From the NCBI GenBank assembly GCA_900468625.1, contig UBUL01000003.1, positions 1 through 58,850 on the forward strand: a DNA stretch of 58,850 nt, read 5' to 3'. The stretch comes from Hyphomicrobiales bacterium. Its GTDB lineage: Bacteria; Pseudomonadota; Alphaproteobacteria; Rhizobiales; Rhizobiaceae. The position numbers and the translations under genes are program-made. The notes under the pieces are model-generated. The model saw nothing but the letters and a program-made list of their open reading frames with translations. It searched no databases and was not told the origin of the DNA. Position 1 is the first letter of the stretch. Every line of letters begins with the position of its first letter. Of the stretch, positions 51,153 through 58,850 are shown piece by piece.

Positions 51153-51618
51153 AAAGGGTGATCATCAAGCATATTTATCAGCTTGTAGGCTGTTTTGATG
51201 TTCTTGACAGCAGTCTGTGGCCTGATTTTTATCTAATGGTATCAGCCCTTAGCCTGATGCGTGATCTAGAGAAAACCTGGTGTGCGACGTTCCCCGACTT
51301 CGCTCCAGCGCGCATCATGTTTTGTTCCTGCTAAACACCCGACGGGGGGTGTAGCGGAAGGAAGCAGGCGGAGCTGCAGCCGCGGCTCAAGTGGAAGACC
51401 TGTGTCGAACACCACCTGCCCTCCAAAGCAAACCAATCCCGCTCTCTATGAACGGCGTCCTGGACCGGCTCCGGATCTCCGTCGATCAACCCGCTGACGG
51501 GGTCCGCTAGGCAAGCTGCGGCCGCTTCGGCTGCGCCTTTGCGGGGAGCGCGCCCGGTGCCGGTCCTCTTGAGGAGCCATCGAGCGGGATCGGCCCGCTC
51601 CGGACGGAGGATTCTCAC
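51153..51618. other. Intergenic region upstream of a small orphan gene
   Basis: In these 466 bases the left part holds further TATCAG half sites. The right part is GC-rich with GCGGCCGCTTCGGCTGCG (about 51517-51534), an imperfect palindrome. No gene is seen. Confidence 0.35.
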
Positions 51619-51795
51619 ATGGCACAGGAACTTGCACTCGCTCAACGCCACGCTTTCGCACTCGTCCGCACCCTGATGGTTCCAGTCACGCTGTTCAGGT
51701 CCGGCTACGAGTTCGGCGTTCTGCCGAGCGACGAACTCGATGACGACGACGATCTGGAGATCGTGCATGAATACGTTCCGGGCGCGTCTCATTGA
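51619..51795 (+). CDS. 58-residue acidic orphan protein
   Basis: ATG 51619 is preceded by GGAGG. The product is MAQELALAQRHAFALVRTLM, then FRSGYEFGVLPSDELDDDDD and a short end. It reads as a real, acidic-tailed small protein of a type common on rhizobial plasmids. Function unknown. The next frame downstream is a broken DUF3991-like gene. Confidence 0.65.
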   Translation: MAQELALAQRHAFALVRTLMVPVTLFRSGYEFGVLPSDELDDDDDLEIVHEYVPGASH

Positions 51796-51960
51796 GACCC
51801 TTTGGTACCGCTTGCGAGCAGCAGGCGGCAAGGAAAGCTTCGCCGCGCATTGGCACCGAAGGTAAGCGACAAGCTGCAGATCAGTAGATTGCCATGCACG
51901 CCCTTGCTCCCCTTTGCTCTTCGCCGACCGCCGGAAACGGCCCCGCAGATTGCGGGAGAC

Positions 51961-52305
51961 ATGAATCTGAAAGAAGGGCGGACGCGAAGCGCCGGGAAAA
52001 TAATGGAGAAACAGAAGCTGGAAGACCTTCGGGACCGGGTCCCGTGTGCAGCCTTGCTGGAACAGGGTGGCTTTGCCATCGACGTCAAGGAGAGTAACCG
52101 CAAGGCCTTAAAATACCGGCGCGGTGCGGAGATCGTCATCGTCATCCATGGCGGGCGGGATGGTTCGATCCGCTGTCGACGCGAAAGGCGATGTCTTCGG
52201 CCTCGCAGAGCATCTGGATGGCCATCCCATAACCAACACGCCAAAAACAGCCAATCCGCTCACGTCAACAGATCCGATTTTGTTGGCTGTGGCTCGTCGC
52301 CTTTA
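51961..52305 (+). pseudogene. DUF3991/toprim-type protein, truncated and frameshifted
   Basis: The frame from ATG 51961 encodes DLRDRVPCAALLEQGGFAID and VKESNRKALKYRRG, the N-terminal block of DUF3991/toprim plasmid proteins. It loses frame near codon 60: the expected GWFDPLS, then GDVFGLAEHLDGHP, are found in two other frames, ending with TAA at about 52303. The toprim part is absent. Confidence 0.65.
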
Positions 52306-52396
52306 AAAAGCGGCGTCGCAGCCAAGCGCAGAACGACTGCTTTGCGCCTCATCCTCACCGTTCCCGGCCAAAATGAGTCGTCCCGAAAGCGGCCAT

Positions 52397-53302
52397 CTAT
52401 TCCAGATATGGCGTCAGCACCTCTTCGATCCATTTCATGAATGTGCGGACTCGGCGCGACAGATTGCTCCGATGCGCGACGACGAGGGACACGGCGATCG
52501 CCCGGCGACGAAAATCGGGAAGAACTTCAACCAGCGCTCCACTCTCCAAGTATTGACCAATCCCCAAGACTGGCGCCTGAATCAGGCCAAGGCCGGCGAG
52601 GGCAGCGGCATCGTAGGTCTGCGCGCTGTTGACGTGTAGCGCACCCGGCAACCGAAGCGTCGCGTAACCGTCGTCGTCAGGATATTCCCATCCATAGGAT
52701 CTTGCGCCCAGAATCGTCGAAAAATGAATTGTCCGATGTTCCTGACGCTTGAGATCTTCGAGCGATCGGGGGACGCCATGGCGCGCCAGATAGGCGGGGC
52801 TGGCAGCATTGGCCATCCGCAACAGGCCCAGTGGGCGGGCAATCAGCGTATCGTCCCCGATGGGACCAAGGCGTAATACACAGTCAAACCCTTCTTGAAC
52901 CAGATCGACTTGGCGATCCGTACTCGATAGCTCCAGCTCCAACTTGGGGTGAACTGCCATGAAATCCGGCAAGGCGGGCACGATCGTTGTGCGCGCCACC
53001 TCGGTCGGAAGGTCCACCCGCAAGCGCCCGCGAAGCGCCACGCGGTCGTCCGCGAACATCGTGTGTAGGTCATCGACGTCAGCAAGCAGATCGCGGGCAC
53101 GGGCATGAAATGCACGTCCGTCCTCCGTCAGCTGCACGCTGCGCGTCGTCCGGTGCAGGAGCCTGACACCGACATCTTCTTCCAGCTTCCGGACCGCTGT
53201 TGAGGCCCTACCTTTTTGGATGCCGAGGCTGTCGGCTGCGCGGGTGAAGCTCCCCATTTCCGCGACCGTTACGAATATGAGGATGGGTTCGAGATTATGC
53301 AT
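52397..53302 (-). CDS. LysR-family transcriptional regulator
   Basis: The 301-residue product (ATG 53302, MHNLEPILIFVTVAEMGSFT) has a winged HTH in residues 1-60 (AADSLGIQKGRASTAVRKLE) and the LysR effector domain (about 88-295). It lacks the usual SQPALS, having KGRASTAV, as in CrgA/DntR-like members. It is divergent from a DoxX-NmrA pair; two related palindromes lie between them. It likely senses a redox or aromatic effector. Confidence 0.9.
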   Translation of the reverse strand: MHNLEPILIFVTVAEMGSFTRAADSLGIQKGRASTAVRKLEEDVGVRLLHRTTRSVQLTEDGRAFHARARDLLADVDDLHTMFADDRVALRGRLRVDLPTEVARTTIVPALPDFMAVHPKLELELSSTDRQVDLVQEGFDCVLRLGPIGDDTLIARPLGLLRMANAASPAYLARHGVPRSLEDLKRQEHRTIHFSTILGARSYGWEYPDDDGYATLRLPGALHVNSAQTYDAAALAGLGLIQAPVLGIGQYLESGALVEVLPDFRRRAIAVSLVVAHRSNLSRRVRTFMKWIEEVLTPYLE

Positions 53303-53318
53303 TTTCGTGCCTTGGTAT

Positions 53319-53338
53319 TGTTCTCCTCTGAGAGAACA
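53319..53338. promoter_or_regulatory. Palindrome 1 between lysR and doxX
   Basis: TGTTCTC (53319-53325) and GAGAACA (53332-53338) pair perfectly with a 6-base centre, 17 bases upstream of the LysR start. It shares TTCTCCTC with palindrome 2. Confidence 0.6.
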
Positions 53339-53401
53339 GTGAATTCCTTTCATCGATGTTTATCATACATGGCAGACACAGTAAGCTCCGAATATTGGGG
53401 A

Positions 53402-53419
53402 TTCTCCTCAATAGGAGAA
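53402..53419. promoter_or_regulatory. Palindrome 2, overlapping the doxX ribosome site
   Basis: TTCTCCT (53402-53408) and AGGAGAA (53413-53419) pair perfectly with a CAAT centre. The right arm includes the AGGAG ribosome site of the DoxX gene, so binding (or a hairpin) could block it. Confidence 0.6.
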
Positions 53420-53425
53420 CAGCAA

Positions 53426-53848
53426 GTGTCCGAAACTATGAACCCAAATCAGGAGCCTGAAACCAAGACCTTGCATCGCGCCCTGTGGGCCGGCCGGACA
53501 ATGAGCGCGTTTGTCGTTATCACTCTGGTGGCAGACGGGACTATTCAGCTTTTCGCGCCGGCGCAGATTGCGAGCATGTTGCAGGAAACAGGGTTCGCGA
53601 TGGACCTGACCCATGTCGTCGGTCCGATCATACTCACCTGCGCCATCCTTTACGCCATTCCGGCCACCGCCGTCCTCGGCGCGATCCTGGTGACTGGCTT
53701 TCTGGGAGGGGCGATCTGCGCCCATGTCCGCATCAGTGAGCTGGGATCGCCGCCGGAACTTATTTCTCTGCTTCTGGGCGCGATGACATGGGGCGGCCTT
53801 TATCTGCGCGATCCCCGTATCCGAGCCATTCTGGCGCTCACAAATTGA
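53426..53848 (+). CDS. DoxX-like membrane protein
   Basis: The start is GTG 53426 (VSETMNPNQ), with AGGAG nine bases upstream; ATG 53438 is possible. The 140-residue product has four hydrophobic helices (FVVITLVADGTIQLF, IILTCAILYAIPATAVLGAI, GAICAHVRI, ELISLLLGAMTWGGLYL), the DoxX_2-like plan. It is followed after 44 bases by the NmrA-like gene; both are opposite the LysR gene. Confidence 0.8.
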   Translation: MSETMNPNQEPETKTLHRALWAGRTMSAFVVITLVADGTIQLFAPAQIASMLQETGFAMDLTHVVGPIILTCAILYAIPATAVLGAILVTGFLGGAICAHVRISELGSPPELISLLLGAMTWGGLYLRDPRIRAILALTN

Positions 53849-53892
53849 ACCAACAGGCCAGTGCTCTGACCCTAAAAATCAGGAGAAAACGC

Positions 53893-54765
53893 ATGTTTTT
53901 AGTCATGGGAATTACCGGAAAAGTCGGTGGTGCAACGGCGCGGCATCTCCTGGCGCAAGGCAAGAAGGTGCGCGCACTCGTCCGTAATCGCGAAAAGGCG
54001 TCAAGCTGGGCGAACCGGGGTGTCGAATTGCTGGAAGGCGATTGGAATGAGACGGCCGCCATCGAGCAGGCGCTCAAAGGCGTCGAAGGAGCGTTTGTCA
54101 TGTTGCCCTCTGTGTGGGCGCCCTCGCCGGATTACAAGGAGGCCAGGGGCGTGATAGCGAACTATGTCGAGGCGCTCACCAAGGCGGCGCCGCCGCGAGT
54201 GGTAGCGCTCTCGTCGATGGGCGCAGACAAGACCAGCGGGCTCGGGATGATCACGGCATTGTCGCTTCTGGAGCAAGGGTTTCGCGACCTGATATCGCCA
54301 ACCGCATTTGTGCGCGCAGGAGGATTCTTCGAGAACTTCCTCTACGGCTTGCAGGTCGCCCAGGGCGGAACGCTGCCGGTCTACTACAATCCGACAAACC
54401 GGCAATCGACCATGGTCGCGACGAACGACATCGGAGCGGAGGTTGCAAGCCTTTTGACCGGGCCAGCGTGGTCAGGGCGGCGCGTCATCGAGCTTGGTTC
54501 GATGATCAGTCCGGACGAAGTCGCGGGGCAACTGGGTGACGTCCTGAAGCTCGACGTGCAAGCCTTTGCCGTCCCGCGTGCAGGGTGGGCGGAAGCGTTC
54601 GAGCAGTTCGGCATCCCGAAGGGCCACACCGGACCTGCCGAAGAAATGTTTGAGGCGGTGAATGCGGGCTGGATGGACCTCGGAGCCGAGGGTACTGAGC
54701 ACGTAGCGGGGACGACATCCGCACGCGATGTATTCGAGGCCGCGCAGAACGCCGCCAAGGCGTAA
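53893..54765 (+). CDS. NmrA-like NAD(P)-binding protein
   Basis: ATG 53893 (MFLVMGITGKVGGATARHLL) is preceded by AGGAGAAAACGC. The 290-residue product has the Rossmann motif GITGKVGGATARH and the NmrA features GVEGAFVMLPS and VVALSSMGAD. Such proteins serve as redox sensors or NAD(P)H oxidoreductases. The Tyr-x-x-x-Lys of catalytic SDRs is missing. Second gene of the LysR-linked pair. Confidence 0.88.
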   Translation: MFLVMGITGKVGGATARHLLAQGKKVRALVRNREKASSWANRGVELLEGDWNETAAIEQALKGVEGAFVMLPSVWAPSPDYKEARGVIANYVEALTKAAPPRVVALSSMGADKTSGLGMITALSLLEQGFRDLISPTAFVRAGGFFENFLYGLQVAQGGTLPVYYNPTNRQSTMVATNDIGAEVASLLTGPAWSGRRVIELGSMISPDEVAGQLGDVLKLDVQAFAVPRAGWAEAFEQFGIPKGHTGPAEEMFEAVNAGWMDLGAEGTEHVAGTTSARDVFEAAQNAAKA

Positions 54766-54885
54766 GTCCGGAACGGATTGGGAATTCCACCTGCAGCAGC
54801 AGACGCCTCCTCGCCTGCAAAAGGGTCGGGATAGCTGAAGCCAATGGCCTGGTGCCTTAACCCGGGACACCCGCTTGCTGGCAAA

Positions 54886-57800
54886 CTACATCCGCAATCC
54901 CAGCCCTTTGTTCAGGGTCCGCTTCAACTCGTATTGACGCGATAACTCGGCCCTCTGCGCTCGATCGGTTATACGAGCAACAGCCTCGATACGATCGAGC
55001 TTATCGGCAACCTCTGGCCCGAGCCGCAAGTTCTCCTTCTTCAACCTGCGTGGATCGGAACTGCCGAACCGCTGCTCAAGCGCCTGGACGATCATCTTCG
55101 CCTCATCGAGCGCCTGACGTCCTTCCGGCGTGCTCGACAACTGTTCGAGGAATTTCGGTTTCTCTGCCTGAGGCAAGCCATCGAGCTGCTTCAGGAGCGC
55201 TTCGCTGCTTGGGGTCAGCCCAGGAACCTCGATGACATCGCGCTTTTCGCGATTCCACGTTTCCGATTGGCGCTCCGCCTCTAGCCGGCGTTCCCAAACC
55301 TGACCTGCCGATGCGACATGGTGGCTGAGCGCTCTGGCATTGTGACGTGCGGTTTTACGCTCCTTGTTGTCACCAAGAAGCCCGGACTTGCCGCGCAGTT
55401 GGCCGAACTGCTCGGGCCGCTCGGCAACCGCTTTCGCTAGCGCATGAGCGTCCATGCCTTTATCGACGATGGCCGAGCTAAACCGCGCGGCAACACCATC
55501 CGGATCAACATAGACATTCCCACCAACCGAGCGCACCGCGTCCATGGCACGCTCGAAGTCTGGCCGCGCTTTCTCACGGGCTATGTCCTCAATACTGCGG
55601 GAATAGCTCGTCAGTGCCGGCACAAGCGGTTCGACCTTCTCGACTGGCTTGTCGATCCGCTCTTCATCCCGACCGGGTGTGGGGCTGACGGCAATCTCGC
55701 TGCGAACACCGAACGCCTCGGCCAGCCCCCGCCGCTCGGCAAAGGCACCGATATAATCCAGCGTCGTTTCCTTCGCACCAGATCGGCTCAGGCTGGCGCT
55801 AAGCACCTTCATATCCTTGAGCTCGTCTCGCCCGGCATAAAGCTTCACGCTGTCGCGATGACGTGTCATCGCCACATAGGTCAGATGCCGATCCATGGAG
55901 GCGGATGCCATCACAAAAGCTCGATCGACGGTCGCCCCCTGCGACTTATGAATCGTCGTCGCATAGCCATGGTCAAAGGCCTGGTAACTATTGACTGGTA
56001 TCGAGATGACACGGGCACCGTTCCGCCCGTCACCTGAGCCGTCGAGACGTATGTGTAGTGCGTTCGCCTCGACGGCTTGCACCGTTCCCAGCATGCCATT
56101 CTTGACACCAAGATCGCGATTGTTCTCCAACAGAACGATACGATCGCCCGATGCAAAGGCGCGCTTGCCGTCATTGGTCTGATAGACCAATTCGCAGCCC
56201 AGCGTATCGGCGTCCCGGTGGCCCTTGGCAGCCCCCTCATCAGCACCAGATGCCAACAGCCCACGCTCCTGCAGCGCGGCCCGAATATCGGCGTTAACAG
56301 CCCGAACGTCGGCGCGGCGATGCGCCAGCGCGATGCGAGAGCCGGACGGACGCTGTTCCAGATCGGCCAGGTAGTCGCGCACCAACGCGGTCCGTGCTTC
56401 GTCCCTGTCAGCACCGAATTGAACCCCTCCCCGATCGGCATAGGCGGCCAGTCCCTCGCCGGTGCGATGGGTGGCAAAGGCAATCGACGCATGGCGCTGC
56501 CAATCCTGCTTCTGCCGGCGGATTTCTGAGAGTTCGACCGCACCGACCCGCTCGGCGATCGCCCGGAACGGTGAGCCGGCGCCGATCGCTTGCAACTGTT
56601 CGTGATCGCCGACGAGCACCAGCTTTGCTCCCCTCGCTTCCGCTTCAGCGACGAACCGTGCCAGCTGTCGACTGCCAACCATGCCGGCTTCGTCGATGAC
56701 CAGGATGTCGCCCTTTCCGAGCTCTCCCTTCCCCGCCTGCCAGCCATATTCCCACGAGGCCAATGTCCGTGATGCAATGCCGGAGGACTCTTCCAGTCCC
56801 TCCGCCGCCTTGCCGGCGAGTGCGGCCCCATGAACGCGGTAGCCCTGGCGCTCCCAGGCATCGCGCGCCGCCGCCAGCATCGTCGACTTACCCGCCCCCG
56901 CAAACCCGATCACGACAGCGATCTGCTGCGCTCCGGTGACATGTTGGATGGCCAGGCGCTGCTCCGCGCTCAAGCCCGACCGCTCGATCGCACGCTCTCG
57001 ATCGACAAGCAGCATCGCGCCGCGTTCAACTTTTCCGGAGAGGGAGGACGCGGTCCTTGCCCGGATGGCGCTGTCTTGTATGTCTATTGCCTGATCGACA
57101 TGATGTCGATCGACGCCATGGCCGAGAGGGCCGCCCATCTTCGATGCCCTCTCGGCCATGGCATGTTCGATTTCGACCATCTCCCGCGTCGAGTAGCGCG
57201 CCAGCTCCCCATACTCCAGCTTCCCGGCCCGCTCGGGCTGCAGTTCGACCAATGCCGGCGACGCCATGACAGCTGCAAACGCATTGCGGAATGCCTGCGC
57301 ATCGTCGTCGATATAGCGATGCAACGCACGAGCGACATCATGGCGATCGAACACGCTTTTCTCGCCGGTGATGATCGTCAGCACCTGCTCTGGCTTCTCG
57401 CGGATCAGCGCCGCGTTTCGCCGTGCTGCCCGCTCTTCCAGACGCCTGCGCGACACCTCCATGCCACGCTGATCCATTTGCGAGGCGTGCACACCCATGT
57501 GCTCGGTCGGCTCGATCTCCAGCCCACGCTCCAGATGCGAGCGATGGTCGATACGCACCTCAAGACCGGCGCGCACCAGATGGCGATTGGCATGATGCTC
57601 CCACGCCTGGCGAATATCGCGAAGCTGCATGTGCGAGGTCGGCTGATCGTTGTTCAACAGCCACTTGTTCTCACGCTCGATCAGGGTCTTCTCGCCAAGC
57701 CCGTCCGGCCCGACCGTCCGCGTCGTCATCAACAGATGGGCATGGACGTTGCGAACGTCCCCCTCCCCCTGCGGCTGGTGAATGGCGAAGTCGACCGCGG

Positions 57801-58155
57801 CGCCGTAACGGTTCGCCAGGTCGCGCGCGAAGTCCCGCGTCAGCGAAAGCCGCTGATCCGGATTGAGCTCATGCGGAAGCGCGATCTCGAACTCACGCGC
57901 CACCCGCGCATCCTTGCGCACCTCGGCACGCTCGACCGCATTCCAAAGGCTGGATCGATCGCGCGCCCAGTCGGCTTCGACACCTTCCGGTAGCACGATC
58001 TCCGCATGGTCGACACCTTGCTTGCGGGTGAAGTCGTGCACCAGGCCATCACGCTCATTGGTGAGTTTGACGGCGGCACGATAGGCAGCGGATGCAACCG
58101 CGCTGCGGCCGCCGCTACGGGCTATGGTCTTCATGCTGCAATGATAAATCGCCAA
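54886..58155 (-). CDS. traA: TraA, Ti-type conjugative relaxase-helicase
   Basis: TraA nicks oriT and unwinds the transferred strand. The product (about 1089 residues from TTG 58155, LAIYHCSMKTIARSGG) has an N-terminal MobA/MobL relaxase domain with HxH in VHAHLLMTTR (about 130-145), then a RecD-like helicase with Walker A GFAGAGKSTMLAA (about 430) and LVIDEAGMVG, plus motif SYQAFDHGYATTIHKSQGAT. The longer frame from 58248 would include DNA with oriT, so TTG 58155 is preferred. It is divergent from traD, with oriT between. Confidence 0.95.
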   Translation of the reverse strand: MAIYHCSMKTIARSGGRSAVASAAYRAAVKLTNERDGLVHDFTRKQGVDHAEIVLPEGVEADWARDRSSLWNAVERAEVRKDARVAREFEIALPHELNPDQRLSLTRDFARDLANRYGAAVDFAIHQPQGEGDVRNVHAHLLMTTRTVGPDGLGEKTLIERENKWLLNNDQPTSHMQLRDIRQAWEHHANRHLVRAGLEVRIDHRSHLERGLEIEPTEHMGVHASQMDQRGMEVSRRRLEERAARRNAALIREKPEQVLTIITGEKSVFDRHDVARALHRYIDDDAQAFRNAFAAVMASPALVELQPERAGKLEYGELARYSTREMVEIEHAMAERASKMGGPLGHGVDRHHVDQAIDIQDSAIRARTASSLSGKVERGAMLLVDRERAIERSGLSAEQRLAIQHVTGAQQIAVVIGFAGAGKSTMLAAARDAWERQGYRVHGAALAGKAAEGLEESSGIASRTLASWEYGWQAGKGELGKGDILVIDEAGMVGSRQLARFVAEAEARGAKLVLVGDHEQLQAIGAGSPFRAIAERVGAVELSEIRRQKQDWQRHASIAFATHRTGEGLAAYADRGGVQFGADRDEARTALVRDYLADLEQRPSGSRIALAHRRADVRAVNADIRAALQERGLLASGADEGAAKGHRDADTLGCELVYQTNDGKRAFASGDRIVLLENNRDLGVKNGMLGTVQAVEANALHIRLDGSGDGRNGARVISIPVNSYQAFDHGYATTIHKSQGATVDRAFVMASASMDRHLTYVAMTRHRDSVKLYAGRDELKDMKVLSASLSRSGAKETTLDYIGAFAERRGLAEAFGVRSEIAVSPTPGRDEERIDKPVEKVEPLVPALTSYSRSIEDIAREKARPDFERAMDAVRSVGGNVYVDPDGVAARFSSAIVDKGMDAHALAKAVAERPEQFGQLRGKSGLLGDNKERKTARHNARALSHHVASAGQVWERRLEAERQSETWNREKRDVIEVPGLTPSSEALLKQLDGLPQAEKPKFLEQLSSTPEGRQALDEAKMIVQALEQRFGSSDPRRLKKENLRLGPEVADKLDRIEAVARITDRAQRAELSRQYELKRTLNKGLGLRM

Positions 58156-58415
58156 GCACAATTTCCCGGTTTGAATTGCAGCATAGCAAACACTGAGTTG
58201 TTCCACAACTCGTAAGTGCGCCCTTGGAATTCTGCTCGCTTCGCTCACCTCACTCCGGGATCAGGCAAGACGCAGCTCCCCCCATATATTCAGGGTTGTT
58301 GCAGACGCAACGCTGTGTAGTCTCATCAGCATGCCGGAACACAATGCATCACTGCAACGGCAATCCTTGTTCGTCTTCAGAACGGTTCGGCAGACAGCCG
58401 ACAGGAAAGGATAAC
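58156..58415. other. oriT: oriT region between traA and traD
   Basis: The 260 bases include the nick site TAAGTGCGCCCTTGG (58213-58227), which matches the RSF1010/Ti core (TAAATGCGCCCT; CCAAGGGCGCA). Immediately 5' is a perfect hairpin, GAGTTGT (58195-58201) and ACAACTC (58205-58211) with loop TCC, one base before the TAAG. This is the layout of IncQ/Ti-type origins. The in-frame ORF running through the right part is spurious. Confidence 0.85.
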
Positions 58416-58709
58416 ATGGCACGCAAAACCCTGGAACAACGCATTGCCGAACTGGAGGTTCGCAAGAAGACGCTGCAGGCGCGTCTTGGCAAACGGGAGC
58501 GCGCGGAAGACACGCGGCGCAAGGTGCTGCTAGGCGCCCTCGTGCTGCATCGGCTGGAGCATTCCAACGATGCCGACTTCACCCAACGACTGGGCGACTG
58601 GTTGCGCAGGGAGCTGCCCGGTTTCCTCACCCGCGATGGTGATAAAGCCCTGTTCGACGACATCCTCAAGCCGGCCTCTTCGCCGGAAACAATTGGCGAC
58701 GGGAAATGA
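58416..58709 (+). CDS. traD: TraD-family conjugal transfer protein
   Basis: ATG 58416 is preceded by AGGAAAGGATAAC. The 97-residue product has a coiled-coil N-terminal part (LEQRIAELEVRKKTLQARLG) and DTRRKVLLGALVLHRL, the signature of rhizobial TraD-type (PF06412-like) proteins. It overlaps the next gene by four bases. In related plasmids TraD/TraC proteins act with TraA at oriT. Naming in this family is not uniform. Confidence 0.75.
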   Translation: MARKTLEQRIAELEVRKKTLQARLGKRERAEDTRRKVLLGALVLHRLEHSNDADFTQRLGDWLRRELPGFLTRDGDKALFDDILKPASSPETIGDGK

Positions 58710-58850
58710 CGTTTACTCGGCTGCTGAAACTAACTGTAAAGGCGCCAGTCATGGCCGTCGCAGGTGCGATCATCGGCATTCTGTTTGCCGGGCTTCTCGT
58801 GCTTGCCAACGGTCTCATCCATCTGGTTGCTGGCATTGAGCATGGGGCGG
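58706..58850 (+). CDS. Start of a membrane-anchored transfer protein, cut by the window edge
   Basis: The ATG overlaps the traD stop (ATGA). The 48 visible residues start MTFTRLLKLTVKAPVM and have a strong membrane helix (AGAIIGILFAGLLVLANGLI). Position suggests the coupling protein TraG/VirD4 or another tra gene. Only the N-terminus is in the window, so identity is open. Confidence 0.6.
   Translation, partial: MTFTRLLKLTVKAPVMAVAGAIIGILFAGLLVLANGLIHLVAGIEHGA

Noticed and set aside
51331..51831. 166-codon minus-strand frame
   Set aside because: It is opposite the 58-residue acidic gene, which has a GGAGG site and better sequence; no protein features.
56830..57993. 387-codon plus-strand frame opposite traA
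   Set aside because: A long antisense shadow in GC-rich DNA; TraA motifs are on the other strand.
1..58850. CRISPR arrays and retron-like elements
   Set aside because: I saw no regularly spaced short repeats, Cas genes or reverse transcriptase motifs on either strand.
1..58850. Complete tRNA or rRNA genes
   Set aside because: Only isolated T-arm-like pieces were found (26382, 35609); no full cloverleaf could be drawn.

Overview
The window looks like part of a plasmid from a Rhizobiales bacterium, most likely Rhizobium, Agrobacterium or a relative. The reasons are a complete repABC replication/partition operon on the minus strand (about 2.3-6.1 kb), a Ti-type TraA relaxase with a readable oriT at the right end (54.9-58.8 kb), an RHE_PE00001-type plasmid protein, and many small orphan genes typical of rhizobial replicons. 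This assignment rests on family recognition by eye; no database search was made.

Layout. 0-2 kb: a truncated or broken gene, a small membrane protein and an unrecognised helical protein. 2.3-6.2 kb: repC, repB and repA with a countertranscribed RNA and two near-identical parS-type palindromes. 6.6-7.4 kb: a zeta-toxin-like kinase with a small upstream partner. 7.7-8.2 kb: relics of a short-chain dehydrogenase and of a tyrosine recombinase. 8.4-10.4 kb: two co-directional unknown genes, the second a secreted protein whose central region resembles aerolysin/ETX-MTX2 pore-forming proteins. 10.7-11.8 kb: an intact tyrosine recombinase whose C-terminus is the same sequence as the relic at 8.1 kb. 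12.2-16.8 kb: a MocR/PdxR-type regulator divergent from a five-gene cluster (secreted cupin, AhpD-like protein, two tandem HD-domain proteins, SDR). 17.3-21.9 kb: a Tn7/Tn402-like transposition module (tniA, tniB, tniQ) with a convergent serine recombinase. 22.4-27.1 kb: the RHE_PE00001-like gene, an HNH-like remnant, small orphans, an IS110 remnant and a VapBC module.

27.4-43.6 kb is dominated by small stress- or envelope-type genes. It holds two copies of a [small helical protein + fatty acid desaturase] operon, a B12-binding radical SAM protein, two intact cold-shock genes and one frameshifted one, an RMF-like protein, DUF982 and DUF6481 proteins, a response regulator and several tiny paralogous operons. 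Four copies of a 19-21 nt element (core GACCACGGATGTACTGGCA) lie 3' of the cold-shock genes, three of them followed by strong terminators; this looks like a repeated small RNA or 3'-UTR module. A complete IS6-family element (34446-35263) with a perfect 8-bp target duplication sits here too.

43.8-48.3 kb is a minus-strand operon (ManA-type isomerase, GT4 glycosyltransferase, GH130 protein) probably concerned with mannose-containing glycans. 48.6-54.8 kb carries small orphans, a mobile mystery protein A/B pair with an operator-like palindrome, a broken DUF3991-like gene, and a LysR regulator divergent from a DoxX-NmrA pair with two palindromes between them. The window closes with traA, an oriT of the RSF1010/Ti nick type, traD and the start of a membrane-anchored transfer gene.

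The two observations I rate highest are the secreted aerolysin-like protein with its unknown partner between two copies of recombinase sequence, and the repeated element attached to the cold-shock genes.
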